This document shows, piece by piece, positions 55,234-63,120 of a stretch of 64,000 nt of DNA (position 1 is the stretch's first letter; every line of letters begins with the position of its first letter). The notes below the pieces were generated by a model that was given only the letters and a program-made list of their open reading frames with translations, ran no database searches and was not told the origin of the DNA. Position numbers and translations under genes: made by a program. This DNA comes from Pannonibacter tanglangensis (GTDB lineage Bacteria; Pseudomonadota; Alphaproteobacteria; Rhizobiales; Stappiaceae): the NCBI RefSeq assembly GCF_009915685.1, contig NZ_JAABLP010000001.1. One strand, written 5' to 3'.

Positions 55234-57327
55234 TCACCCCGCGAAGCTGCCGCCGTCTGCGGCCAGCCGCTCCAGCAGCGCCGCCGGCTTGAACTCCGCC
55301 CGGCCGCTCTGCTCGAAGCGGGCCTGCAGGCCGTCGCGGATCCTGGCAAGGCCGATGCTGCCGGCCGCGTGCATCGGGCCGCCGCGCCAGGCCGGGAAGC
55401 CGTAGCCGAAGATCCAGATCACGTCGATGTCGCCGGGCCGCTGGGCGATGCCCTCTTCCAGGATGCGCGCGCCCTCGTTGATCATCGGATAGAGCAGCCG
55501 CTCGACGATCTCCGCAGCCGGGATGCTGCGCCGGGTGATGCCCTCGCGCGCGGCAATCGCCTTGGCGAGGTCCTCGACCTCGCTGTCGGCCAGCGGCTTG
55601 CGCTCGCCCGGCTCGTAGCGGTAGAAGCCGCGCCCGGTTTTCTGGCCGAAGCGGCCCTGTTCGCACAGGTGATCTGCGATCTCTGCCGTCTGGCCGAGCG
55701 CCTTGCGGGCGCGCCAGGAAATGTCGAGGCCGGCGAGATCGAGCATCGCGAAGGGCCCCATCGGGAAGCCGAAGCCGCTCCAGGCCGCGTCCACCTCGGC
55801 CGGGCTCGCGCCCTCGACCAGCAGCGCCTCGAGATCGTTGCGCTGCGCCCGGAGGATGCGGTTGCCGACGAAGCCGTTGCAGACACCGACCACCACCGGG
55901 ATCTTGCCGAGCTTGCGTCCGACCTCGACGGCGGCGAGCAGCACGTCCGGCGCCGTCTTTTCGGCCCGCACCACTTCCAGGAGCTTCATGATGTTGGCCG
56001 GCGAGAAGAAGTGCATGCCGACCACCGCCTCGGGACGGGAGGTGGCGGCGGCAATCTCGTTCACGTCGAGATAGGAGGTGTTGGTCGCCAGGATCGCGTC
56101 CGGCCCGGCCAGCCGGTCGAGATCGGCCATCAGCGTCTTCTTCACGCCCATGTCCTCGAACACCGCCTCGACGATGAGATCGGCGCTCGCCACCGCGCCA
56201 AGATCGAGCGAGCCTGTGATGCGGGCGATCCGCTCGGCCTTCTCGGCCTCGCTCATCCGGCCGCGCGCGACGGTGGAGGCATAGTTCTTGTCGATGTTGC
56301 CCTGTCCGCGCGCCAGTGCCTCGGCGCTGGTCTCGATCAGGGTCACCGGATAGCCGGCATTGGCAAAGGCCATGGCAATGCCGCCGCCCATGGTGCCCGC
56401 GCCGATCACCGCAACCGAGCGCACCGGACGGGCCACCGCATCCGCCGGCAGGCCGTCGATCTTGGCCGCCGCCTTTTCGGCGAAGAAGGCATGACGCAGC
56501 GCCTTCGACTGGTCACCGGCCACCAGCGACAGGAATGCGGCGCGCTCCGCCTTCATGCCCGCCTCGAAGTCGAGATCCAGACTGTTGCGCACGGCGGCGA
56601 CGCAGGCCGCCGGGGCTTCCGCCCCGCGCGCGCCCTTCAGCACCTCGGCTGCGGCTGCCTCGAACGCGTCGCGCCCGGCCCGCGCCGCCTCGAGCCGCGC
56701 TGCGTCGCTGGAGAGCCCCACCGGTGCCACCCCGGAGGCAATCATCTGCCGCGCCAGGGCGCGGGCGGCCGCCACCACATCCTCGGCCACCTCGGTGACG
56801 ATGCCGAGCTTCCGCGCCTCGGCGCCGCCCACCGGCTCGCCCGAGACGATGAGCTTCACCGCGGCCGCCGGACCGATCAGGCGCGGCAGGCGCTGGGTGC
56901 CGCCGGCACCAGGGATCAGGCCGAGCTTCACCTCCGGCAGGCCCATCTTCGCGGACGGCGCGGCGACGCGGGCATGGGCGCCCAGCGCCACTTCCAGCCC
57001 GCCGCCCAGCGCCGGTCCGTGGATCGCGGCAACGACCGGCTTCGGGCAGGCCTCGATGGCGGCGATGACATCGGGCAGGAACGGCTCGCGCGGCGGCTTG
57101 CCGAATTCGGTGATGTCGGCCCCGGCGCAGAACCCGCGTCCGGCTCCCGTCATCACGATGGCCTCGATGGCCGGGTCGGCGGCAGCCTCCGCGAGCGCTG
57201 CGACAATACCGGCCCGCAGCGCCGTGCTCAGCGCGTTCACGGGTGGATTGTTCAGCGTCAGGAGAGCAATCCCGTTCTCCTGCGTCAGGGTCACGACATC
57301 GGGGCTTGCGCTGTGCGGCTCGGTCAT
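55234..57327 (-). CDS. bifunctional enoyl-CoA hydratase / 3-hydroxyacyl-CoA dehydrogenase (FadB/FadJ type)
   Basis: This 697-residue fused beta-oxidation enzyme has an N-terminal crotonase domain (ITEFGK, then IHGPALGGGLEVALGAH and the catalytic Glu region LGLIPGAGGTQRLPR) and a central NAD-binding domain (VIGAGTMGGGIAMAFANAG near residue 295). The dehydrogenase signature GMHFFSPANIMKLLEVV follows, and a C-terminal duplicated helical domain (GFGFPMGPFAMLDLAGLD) comes last. It hydrates enoyl-CoA and oxidises the 3-hydroxyacyl-CoA. The ATG at 57327 is favoured over a GTG four codons earlier by GGGAG 8 nt upstream. It is divergent from a phosphotransferase with a 21-bp palindrome in the gap. Confidence 0.93.
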   Translation of the reverse strand: MTEPHSASPDVVTLTQENGIALLTLNNPPVNALSTALRAGIVAALAEAAADPAIEAIVMTGAGRGFCAGADITEFGKPPREPFLPDVIAAIEACPKPVVAAIHGPALGGGLEVALGAHARVAAPSAKMGLPEVKLGLIPGAGGTQRLPRLIGPAAAVKLIVSGEPVGGAEARKLGIVTEVAEDVVAAARALARQMIASGVAPVGLSSDAARLEAARAGRDAFEAAAAEVLKGARGAEAPAACVAAVRNSLDLDFEAGMKAERAAFLSLVAGDQSKALRHAFFAEKAAAKIDGLPADAVARPVRSVAVIGAGTMGGGIAMAFANAGYPVTLIETSAEALARGQGNIDKNYASTVARGRMSEAEKAERIARITGSLDLGAVASADLIVEAVFEDMGVKKTLMADLDRLAGPDAILATNTSYLDVNEIAAATSRPEAVVGMHFFSPANIMKLLEVVRAEKTAPDVLLAAVEVGRKLGKIPVVVGVCNGFVGNRILRAQRNDLEALLVEGASPAEVDAAWSGFGFPMGPFAMLDLAGLDISWRARKALGQTAEIADHLCEQGRFGQKTGRGFYRYEPGERKPLADSEVEDLAKAIAAREGITRRSIPAAEIVERLLYPMINEGARILEEGIAQRPGDIDVIWIFGYGFPAWRGGPMHAAGSIGLARIRDGLQARFEQSGRAEFKPAALLERLAADGGSFAG

Positions 57328-57353
57328 CGTCGTCTTCACTCCCGCAGACGGAA

Positions 57354-57374
57354 GAATTTCGCAGTGCGAAATTC
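57354..57374. promoter_or_regulatory. 21-bp perfect palindromic operator before fadB-like gene
   Basis: Arms GAATTTCGCA and TGCGAAATTC flank a single G, a perfect 10-1-10 dyad 27-47 bp upstream of the fadB-like ATG. This is a strong dimer-repressor site candidate. A shorter GACCGGTC dyad (57471-57478), typical of TetR sites in fatty-acid genes, lies near the divergent phosphotransferase start. Confidence 0.7.
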
Positions 57375-57491
57375 AATTTCAATTTATTGCGGCGCACGCT
57401 AGGCGAGGCAGGAGATGTCTGTCAATCTGTCCTGCAGCGGACAGCCGCGTCCTGCTGAAATTCATAAACCGACCGGTCAGGCAACTCCACA

Positions 57492-58520
57492 ATGAACCCG
57501 TCTCCGCTCGTCGATCCCGCCCGCCTCGCGGACCATCTCGTCCGGGTGATTCCGGGCTTTGCCGGACCGGTAACGGTGACGGGCTTCACCACCGGCCAGT
57601 CCAATCCGACCTTCCGGCTCGACACGCCCGGCGGCAGCTTCGTGCTTCGCCGCAAGCCGCCCGGCGTGCTGCTGAAGTCCGCCCATGCCATCGAGCGCGA
57701 GTACCGGGTGCAGCGGGCGCTGGCCGGTTCCGCCGTGCCGGTGCCGGAGATGCTGCACCTGTGCGAGGATGACAGCCTGATCGGCTCGCCCTTCTATGTG
57801 ATGCGGCTGGTGCCCGGCCGCAGCTTCACCGATCCGGCCCTGCCGGACCTTGCGCCGGGTGAGCGGGCGGCACTCTATGACGCGATGAATGCCGCGCTCG
57901 CTGCGCTGCATGCCATCGACCTCGAGGCGGCCGGTCTTGGCGACTACGGCGCGCCGGGCGACTACATCTCCCGCCAGACCGATCGCTGGACGCGCCAGTA
58001 CCGGCAGAGCGAGACCGGGGAGGAACCGGACATGGAGCGGCTGATCGCCTGGCTCGCCGCCAACCGCCTGCCGCCGGACGACACCCGCACCCTCGTCCAC
58101 GGTGACTGGCGCATCGACAACATGATCTTTGCCGCCGACGGCCCGGGCCTGGCGGCCGTGCTCGACTGGGAGCTGTCGACCACCGGTCATCCCGTGGCCG
58201 ACCTCGCCTATCAGGTGATGCAGTGGCGTCTTCCGCCCGGCGAGGACACGCGGGGGCTTGCCGGCCTCGACCGCGCCCGCCTCGGCCTGCCCTCCGATGC
58301 GGATTATGTGGCGGCCTACTGTGCCCGGCGCGGCCTGCCGGACCTGCCGGACTTTCCGGTTTTCCTTGCCTTTTCCTTCTTCCGCATGGCTGCGATCCTG
58401 CAAGGGGTGAAGCGGCGCTCCCTCGACGGCAACGGCGCCAATCCGGAGCGCGGGGTGCGGATGGGGGCACTGGTGCCGCTGTATGCCCGGCTCGGGCTGG
58501 AGGCCGTCCATGCCGGCTGA
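57492..58520 (+). CDS. phosphotransferase family protein (APH-like, acyl-CoA associated)
   Basis: This 342-residue aminoglycoside-phosphotransferase-fold kinase has the catalytic loop LVHGDWRIDNMIF (Asp and Asn) near residue 203 and the metal motif VLDWELSTTGHPVADLAY. An ATP-binding N-lobe lies around GFTTGQSNPTF. It resembles the ACAD10/11-type kinases that act with acyl-CoA dehydrogenases on hydroxy fatty acids, so it is probably a 4-hydroxyacyl-CoA kinase-type enzyme and not a resistance gene. No acyl-CoA dehydrogenase is adjacent, but the fadB-like gene is divergent from it. The downstream IclR gene overlaps its end by 11 bp. Confidence 0.85.
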   Translation: MNPSPLVDPARLADHLVRVIPGFAGPVTVTGFTTGQSNPTFRLDTPGGSFVLRRKPPGVLLKSAHAIEREYRVQRALAGSAVPVPEMLHLCEDDSLIGSPFYVMRLVPGRSFTDPALPDLAPGERAALYDAMNAALAALHAIDLEAAGLGDYGAPGDYISRQTDRWTRQYRQSETGEEPDMERLIAWLAANRLPPDDTRTLVHGDWRIDNMIFAADGPGLAAVLDWELSTTGHPVADLAYQVMQWRLPPGEDTRGLAGLDRARLGLPSDADYVAAYCARRGLPDLPDFPVFLAFSFFRMAAILQGVKRRSLDGNGANPERGVRMGALVPLYARLGLEAVHAG

Positions 58521-59403
58521 GGATCGCAAGTTCGTCACGGCGCTGGCACGCGGCCTCGACGTGCTCGCCGTGTTCCGCGCCGCCGACCAGGGGCTCACCA
58601 ACCAGGAGATCGCGGCCCGCACCGGACTGCCACGGCCCACGGTGACGCGGCTCACCTACACGCTGGTCGAGCTTGGCTATCTCGTCTTCTCGCCGCGCAC
58701 CGGCCTTTACCAGCTTGGCGCCGGGGTGGTCCGCCTCGGCCAGCATGCGCTGGCGACGATGGACCTGCGCCAGCGCGCCGCCCCGCTGATGCAGGAGCTG
58801 GCCGACGGGCCGAACCGCCATGTCACCGTGGCCCTCGCCGAACGGGTGGGCACGCGCGCGGTCTATGTCGAGGTGCAGCGGCCGGAGGAGGCCGTGTCGC
58901 TGTCGATGGCCGTGGGGGACCGGCTGCCGCTCGCCGCCTCGGCCATCGGCCGCGCCCTGCTGGCCGCCCTGCCCGACCGTCAGCTGGCCCATGTGCTGAG
59001 CCAGATCCGGGACCAGGCCAGCCCCTCCTCCGGTCCCGTCTCTGGGCCCTACTCAGGCCCCGGCTCCGGTTCTGGCTCCGGTTCTGGCGCCGGCGGCACG
59101 CCGGAGGCGGCCTTGCCACGACCCGTCGAGGACACCAACCCGGATACCACCCCTGACACCGGCGACCAGCTGCGGCGGACGGTGCAGGAGGCGCGCAGCC
59201 AGATCCGGTCACTCGGCTACTGCACGTCCTTCGGCGACTGGCGCCCCGAGATCAACGGCATCGCCGCCCCCCTGCCCTCCCCGGACGGGGCGCGGCTGTT
59301 TGCGCTTAACGTCGGTGGCCCGGCCTTTCTCGTTCCGGCCGAGGACCTGACCCGCCACTATGGGCCGCGCCTGGCCGAGATTGCCCGGAGCCTGCGCGAC
59401 TGA
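58510..59403 (+). CDS. IclR-family regulator with Gly/Ser insert
   Basis: This 297-residue regulator has a winged helix at about residues 8-70 (ALARGLDVLAVFRAADQGLTN, then TVTRLTYTLVELGYL) and an IclR effector domain over 80-297, with LPLAASAIGRALLAALP and a C-terminal EINGIAAPL. A stretch of about 55 residues at 170-225, rich in Gly, Ser and Pro (SGPGSGSGSGSGAGG), interrupts the effector domain. It comes from 12-bp DNA repeats (GGCTCCGGTTCT at 59062-59085). The ATG at 58510 lies inside the phosphotransferase stop, so the two genes are coupled. It likely regulates the kinase and fadB-like genes. Confidence 0.88.
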   Translation: MPAEDRKFVTALARGLDVLAVFRAADQGLTNQEIAARTGLPRPTVTRLTYTLVELGYLVFSPRTGLYQLGAGVVRLGQHALATMDLRQRAAPLMQELADGPNRHVTVALAERVGTRAVYVEVQRPEEAVSLSMAVGDRLPLAASAIGRALLAALPDRQLAHVLSQIRDQASPSSGPVSGPYSGPGSGSGSGSGAGGTPEAALPRPVEDTNPDTTPDTGDQLRRTVQEARSQIRSLGYCTSFGDWRPEINGIAAPLPSPDGARLFALNVGGPAFLVPAEDLTRHYGPRLAEIARSLRD

Positions 59404-62123
59404 GGCCGCCCGGCCCAGAGATGGTGCAGGCGGAAGCGGATCTGCTTTTCCACCTCGACCACGACAAACAGCGCCACCCCGAGCCCGACGACCTGCAGGC
59501 CGTCGGCCAGTGGCACCGCAGCCGTGCCGAACACCTGCTGCAGCGGCGGCAGATAGGTGAGCGCGGCCTGCGCCGCCGTGATGAGACCGATTGTCAGCCA
59601 GATCACCCGCGTGCCCCGGATCGCCGTCCAGGTCAGCGACGTGCCGTGCAGCTTGCGCACGTTGAAGAGATGGAACACCTCCATCGCCACCAGCGTGTTG
59701 ACGGCCAGCGTCCTTGCCAGTTCGACCGGATAGCCCCTGGCCAGCGCCTGGGTGAACATCCACGACACGCCCGCCAGCATCAGGCTGCCGACAAGGACGA
59801 TGTGCCAGATGAGGCGCGGCGTGATGATCGGTTCGCTGCGCGGGCGCGGCGGCCGCATCATCGTGCGCGGCTCGGATGGCTCGAAGGCGAGCGCAAGGCC
59901 GAGCGTCACCGCCGTGATCAGGTTGACCCACAGGACCTGAACCGGCGTCACCGGAAGGGTCAGCCCGGCCAGCAGCGCCGCCACGATGGTCAGCGCCTGC
60001 CCCGTGCTGGTCGGCAGGGTCCAGGCAATCACCTTGCGGATGTTGTCGTGAACCGTCCGGCCCTCGCGCACGGCGGCGACGATGGAGGCGAAGTTGTCGT
60101 CCGCGAGCACCAGCTGGGCGGCCTCGCGCGTGGCCTCGCTGCCTTTCTGGCCCATGGCAATGCCCGCATCGGCGCGTTTCAGCGCCGGCGCATCGTTGAC
60201 GCCGTCGCCGGTCATGGCCACCGTCAGCCCATGGGCCTGCAGCGCCTTGACCAGCTGCAGCTTGTGCGCGGGGCTGGTGCGGGCAAAGACATCGGTCTCC
60301 AGCACCGCCGCCCGGATCTCCGGCTCGCTCATCCGGTCGAGATCGGCCCCGGTGAGCACCCGGTCCGGATGGGCAAGCCCCACCTGCCGGCCAATCGCGG
60401 CGGCGGTGACGGCGTGGTCGCCGGTGATCATCTTCACCGAAATGCCTGCGGCACGGCATTCCGCCACGGCTGCCACGGCTTCCGGGCGCGGCGGATCGAT
60501 GAGACCGACAAGACCGATCAGCTCGAGCCCCTGCAACAGGTCGGGGCCCTCGAACCGCTCGGCGCAGGTGCCGCGCCCCGCCGCCGCCTGAACGGTGCCG
60601 GAGCGCGCGGCCAGCGCCAGCACGCGCTCGCCGCGTCCGGCGAAGAGATGCGCCACCTGCTGCCAGTAGGCGGTGTCCGTCGGCTGGCGCGTGCCGTCCG
60701 CCCTGCGCTCCACCTCGCACAGCGCCAGCACGGCCTCCGGCGCGCCCTTCAGGTGCAGCACGGCGTCGCCGGCCGGGGCCAGGTCGAGCGTGGCCATGTA
60801 ACGGTGGCGGGCGTCGAAGGGGATCACCTGCATCCGCTGCCAGCCGGCCTGACCGGCCTCCGGGGCCAGCCCGATCTTGCCCGCAAAGGCCAGCAGCGCC
60901 CCTTCCATCGGGTCGCCCTCCACATGCCAGGCGCCGCTGCGGCTGCGGATGGCGGCGTCATTGCACAGGGCCGCGACCTCGGCCAGGTCCAGCAGCAGCC
61001 GATGGTCGCGCGCGTCCGCCTCCCGGTCGCCGAGATGCAGGGGACCGCTCGGGGCGTAGCCGTCGCCTCCGAGGCTGAAGACATCACGGCCGACCGCAAC
61101 GCTTGCCACCATCATCTCGTTGCGGGTGAGCGTGCCTGTCTTGTCGGTGCAGATGACCGAGACGGCACCGATCGTCTCGATGGCCGGCAGGCGACGGACG
61201 ATGGCGTTGCGCCGGGCCATCGCCTTGACGCCCACGGCCAGCGTGATGGTCAGCACCGCCGGCAAGCCTTCCGGAATCGCTGCCACGGAGAGGCCGACCA
61301 CGGCCATGAACAGGTCGGTGAAGGGATAGGCAAGCACCAGCGCGCCGAACACCAGGATCAGCGCCGCGACGGTGAGGATGAAGGCGGTCAGCCAGCGCGC
61401 GAAGCGGTCCATCTGCACCACCAGCGGCGTGGTCAGCGTCTCCACCGAGGACAGCATCCGGCTGATGTGGCCGATCTCGGTCTGCCGCCCGGTCGCCACG
61501 ACGACGCCGCCTGCCGTGCCCTGGGTCACCATCGTGCCGCTGTAGGCCATGCAACTGCGGTCGCCGAGCGGCACATCGGTGGCCACCGGCTCGACCGCCT
61601 TCTCGACGGGGACGGATTCGCCCGTCAGCAGCGCCTCCTCCACCTGCAGCCGGCTCGCCCACAGGAGGCGCAGGTCCGCCGGAACCTTGTCGCCGGCCTC
61701 CAGCAGGACGACATCCCCGGGCACCAGCGTCTCGCTCGCCACCGTCTGGCGCATGCCGTCGCGCAGCACGGCGGCCCGGGGCGCGAGCAGGTTGCGGATG
61801 GCGGCCATCGCCTGTTCCGCCTTGCCTTCCTGCAGGAAGCCGATCACCGCATTGCCCAGCACCACGGCGAGGATGACAGCCGAATCGACCGCATGGCCGA
61901 GGGCGGCCGTCACGGCGGCGGACCCGATCAGCACATGGATCAGGATATTGTTGAACTGGGCCAGAAAGCGCCGCAGCGGCGAGCGGCGGACGGCCTGCGG
62001 CAGCCGGTTGGGTCCGTGCCGGGCCAGCCGTTCCTGCGCCTCGGCCCCGGTGAGCCCGGTCGGCGAGGAGGACAGGGCCGCCAGCACATCGTCCGGGCGG
62101 TCGGCATGGGGAGCATGGGTCAT
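59358..62123 (-). CDS. cation-transporting P-type ATPase (type II, Ca2+-ATPase-like)
   Basis: This 921-residue pump begins with an N-terminal cation-ATPase domain and then shows the actuator motif LLTGESVPVEKA. The M4 motif AAIPEGLP is typical of type IIA. The phosphorylation site is CTDKTGTLTRNEM near residue 330, and the nucleotide-domain motifs are KGAPEAVL and GDGVNDAPALKRADAGIAMG. About ten transmembrane segments follow, with VLWVNLITAVTLGLALAFEP in M6. It resembles SERCA/PMR1-like bacterial Ca2+ or Mn2+ ATPases; the ion is not certain. The last 46 bp overlap the IclR gene tail-to-tail. CGGAGG lies before the ATG. Confidence 0.92.
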   Translation of the reverse strand: MTHAPHADRPDDVLAALSSSPTGLTGAEAQERLARHGPNRLPQAVRRSPLRRFLAQFNNILIHVLIGSAAVTAALGHAVDSAVILAVVLGNAVIGFLQEGKAEQAMAAIRNLLAPRAAVLRDGMRQTVASETLVPGDVVLLEAGDKVPADLRLLWASRLQVEEALLTGESVPVEKAVEPVATDVPLGDRSCMAYSGTMVTQGTAGGVVVATGRQTEIGHISRMLSSVETLTTPLVVQMDRFARWLTAFILTVAALILVFGALVLAYPFTDLFMAVVGLSVAAIPEGLPAVLTITLAVGVKAMARRNAIVRRLPAIETIGAVSVICTDKTGTLTRNEMMVASVAVGRDVFSLGGDGYAPSGPLHLGDREADARDHRLLLDLAEVAALCNDAAIRSRSGAWHVEGDPMEGALLAFAGKIGLAPEAGQAGWQRMQVIPFDARHRYMATLDLAPAGDAVLHLKGAPEAVLALCEVERRADGTRQPTDTAYWQQVAHLFAGRGERVLALAARSGTVQAAAGRGTCAERFEGPDLLQGLELIGLVGLIDPPRPEAVAAVAECRAAGISVKMITGDHAVTAAAIGRQVGLAHPDRVLTGADLDRMSEPEIRAAVLETDVFARTSPAHKLQLVKALQAHGLTVAMTGDGVNDAPALKRADAGIAMGQKGSEATREAAQLVLADDNFASIVAAVREGRTVHDNIRKVIAWTLPTSTGQALTIVAALLAGLTLPVTPVQVLWVNLITAVTLGLALAFEPSEPRTMMRPPRPRSEPIITPRLIWHIVLVGSLMLAGVSWMFTQALARGYPVELARTLAVNTLVAMEVFHLFNVRKLHGTSLTWTAIRGTRVIWLTIGLITAAQAALTYLPPLQQVFGTAAVPLADGLQVVGLGVALFVVVEVEKQIRFRLHHLWAGRPQSRRLRAISARRGP

Positions 62124-62320
62124 GAAGCCTCCGCGTCATGGCCTGCCCGACCACCGGGCCGCCTCCGCAAACCTAACAGGCGCTGGATGACACGCAAATG
62201 TTGCAGCGCACTGCACAAATACGTATGCGACGCCTTGGCTCTTTCCCTCCGGATCAAGGCAGGGTTGAAACGGGCTGGCCCGCCGCACCGTAGCGGCCTG
62301 CCGCCTGCCCGGAGTTGCCG

Positions 62321-62968
62321 ATGACGCCGCCTGCCGAAGCCGCCCGCCACGGATCGCATGAAGATGCCTTTGCCCTTGTCATGGGCACGCTGTTCGTTGC
62401 CTTCGGCATGCTCATCTGCGCGAAGGCCCAGTTGCTGACCGGCGGTCTCGCCGGCGTTGCCCTGCTGCTGCAGTATGTGACCGGCACCGGCTTCTGGATC
62501 TTCTTTGCCCTCGTCAACCTGCCCTTCTTCATCTTCGCGCCGAAGGTGCTCGGCTGGCCCTTCACCCTGCGCAGCCTGCTCGCCGTGGCCATGGTGTCCC
62601 TTTTGGCCCGGGCGATCTCGTCCTGGATCGTGATCAGCGACATCCACCCGCTGTTTGCCGCCATCATGGGTGGGGGCCTCACCGGCACCGGGCTCCTGAT
62701 GCTGTTCCGCCATGGCACGGCACTCGGCGGCTTCAACATCCTTGTGCTGTTCCTGCAGAACCGGTTCGGCCTGCGCGCGGGCTATGTGCAGATGGCGCTG
62801 GACCTCGGCGTCCTTCTGGCCTCTGCCCTGGTGCTGGCGCCGGCCAATCTCGCCTGGTCCGTGCTCACGGGCGTGCTCGTCAATCTGGTCCTCGCCTTCA
62901 ACCACCGCCCGGGCCGCTATCAGGCGACCACGGGCCGGATCGGCGGGGCGACCGCGCGCCCGCGCTGA
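62321..62968 (+). CDS. YitT-family (DUF161) membrane protein
   Basis: This 215-residue protein has five or six hydrophobic segments, with the two conserved family repeats GMLICAKAQLLTGGLAGVALLLQY and GTGLLMLFRHGTALGGFNIL. It lacks the C-terminal soluble DUF2179 domain that full-length YitT proteins carry (about 280 residues), so it is the short bacterial form. The ATG at 62321 has GGAG 6 nt upstream; a TTG two codons earlier sits inside that site. The function is unknown. It is divergent from the P-type ATPase across about 200 bp. Confidence 0.82.
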   Translation: MTPPAEAARHGSHEDAFALVMGTLFVAFGMLICAKAQLLTGGLAGVALLLQYVTGTGFWIFFALVNLPFFIFAPKVLGWPFTLRSLLAVAMVSLLARAISSWIVISDIHPLFAAIMGGGLTGTGLLMLFRHGTALGGFNILVLFLQNRFGLRAGYVQMALDLGVLLASALVLAPANLAWSVLTGVLVNLVLAFNHRPGRYQATTGRIGGATARPR

Positions 62969-63120
62969 CGGTTTCGCCAAGGCTGGCGCGATTTGCCAAG
63001 CCTGGCGCAAGAGTCCAAGACAAGCGGGTCTCCCGGGCGCAGCATGCGGAAGCCAGACCCCGCCACCGGCGGTGAAGAAACTGGGCTTTTGACATGCTTC
63101 CGACCGGAGAGGACCTGACC

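Noticed and set aside
57492..58520. Aminoglycoside resistance kinase
   Set aside because: The APH fold is present, but the motif spacing and the link to a beta-oxidation gene and IclR regulator fit the acyl-CoA-associated kinase group.
59041..59110. Frameshift in the IclR gene at the repeat-rich stretch
   Set aside because: The frame stays open through the repeats, and the IclR effector domain resumes in the same frame afterwards, so it is an in-frame insertion.
59421..62324. 967-codon open frame antisense to the P-type ATPase gene
   Set aside because: Its composition is a shadow of the ATPase codons, it has no motifs, and the opposite frame has every expected ATPase signature.
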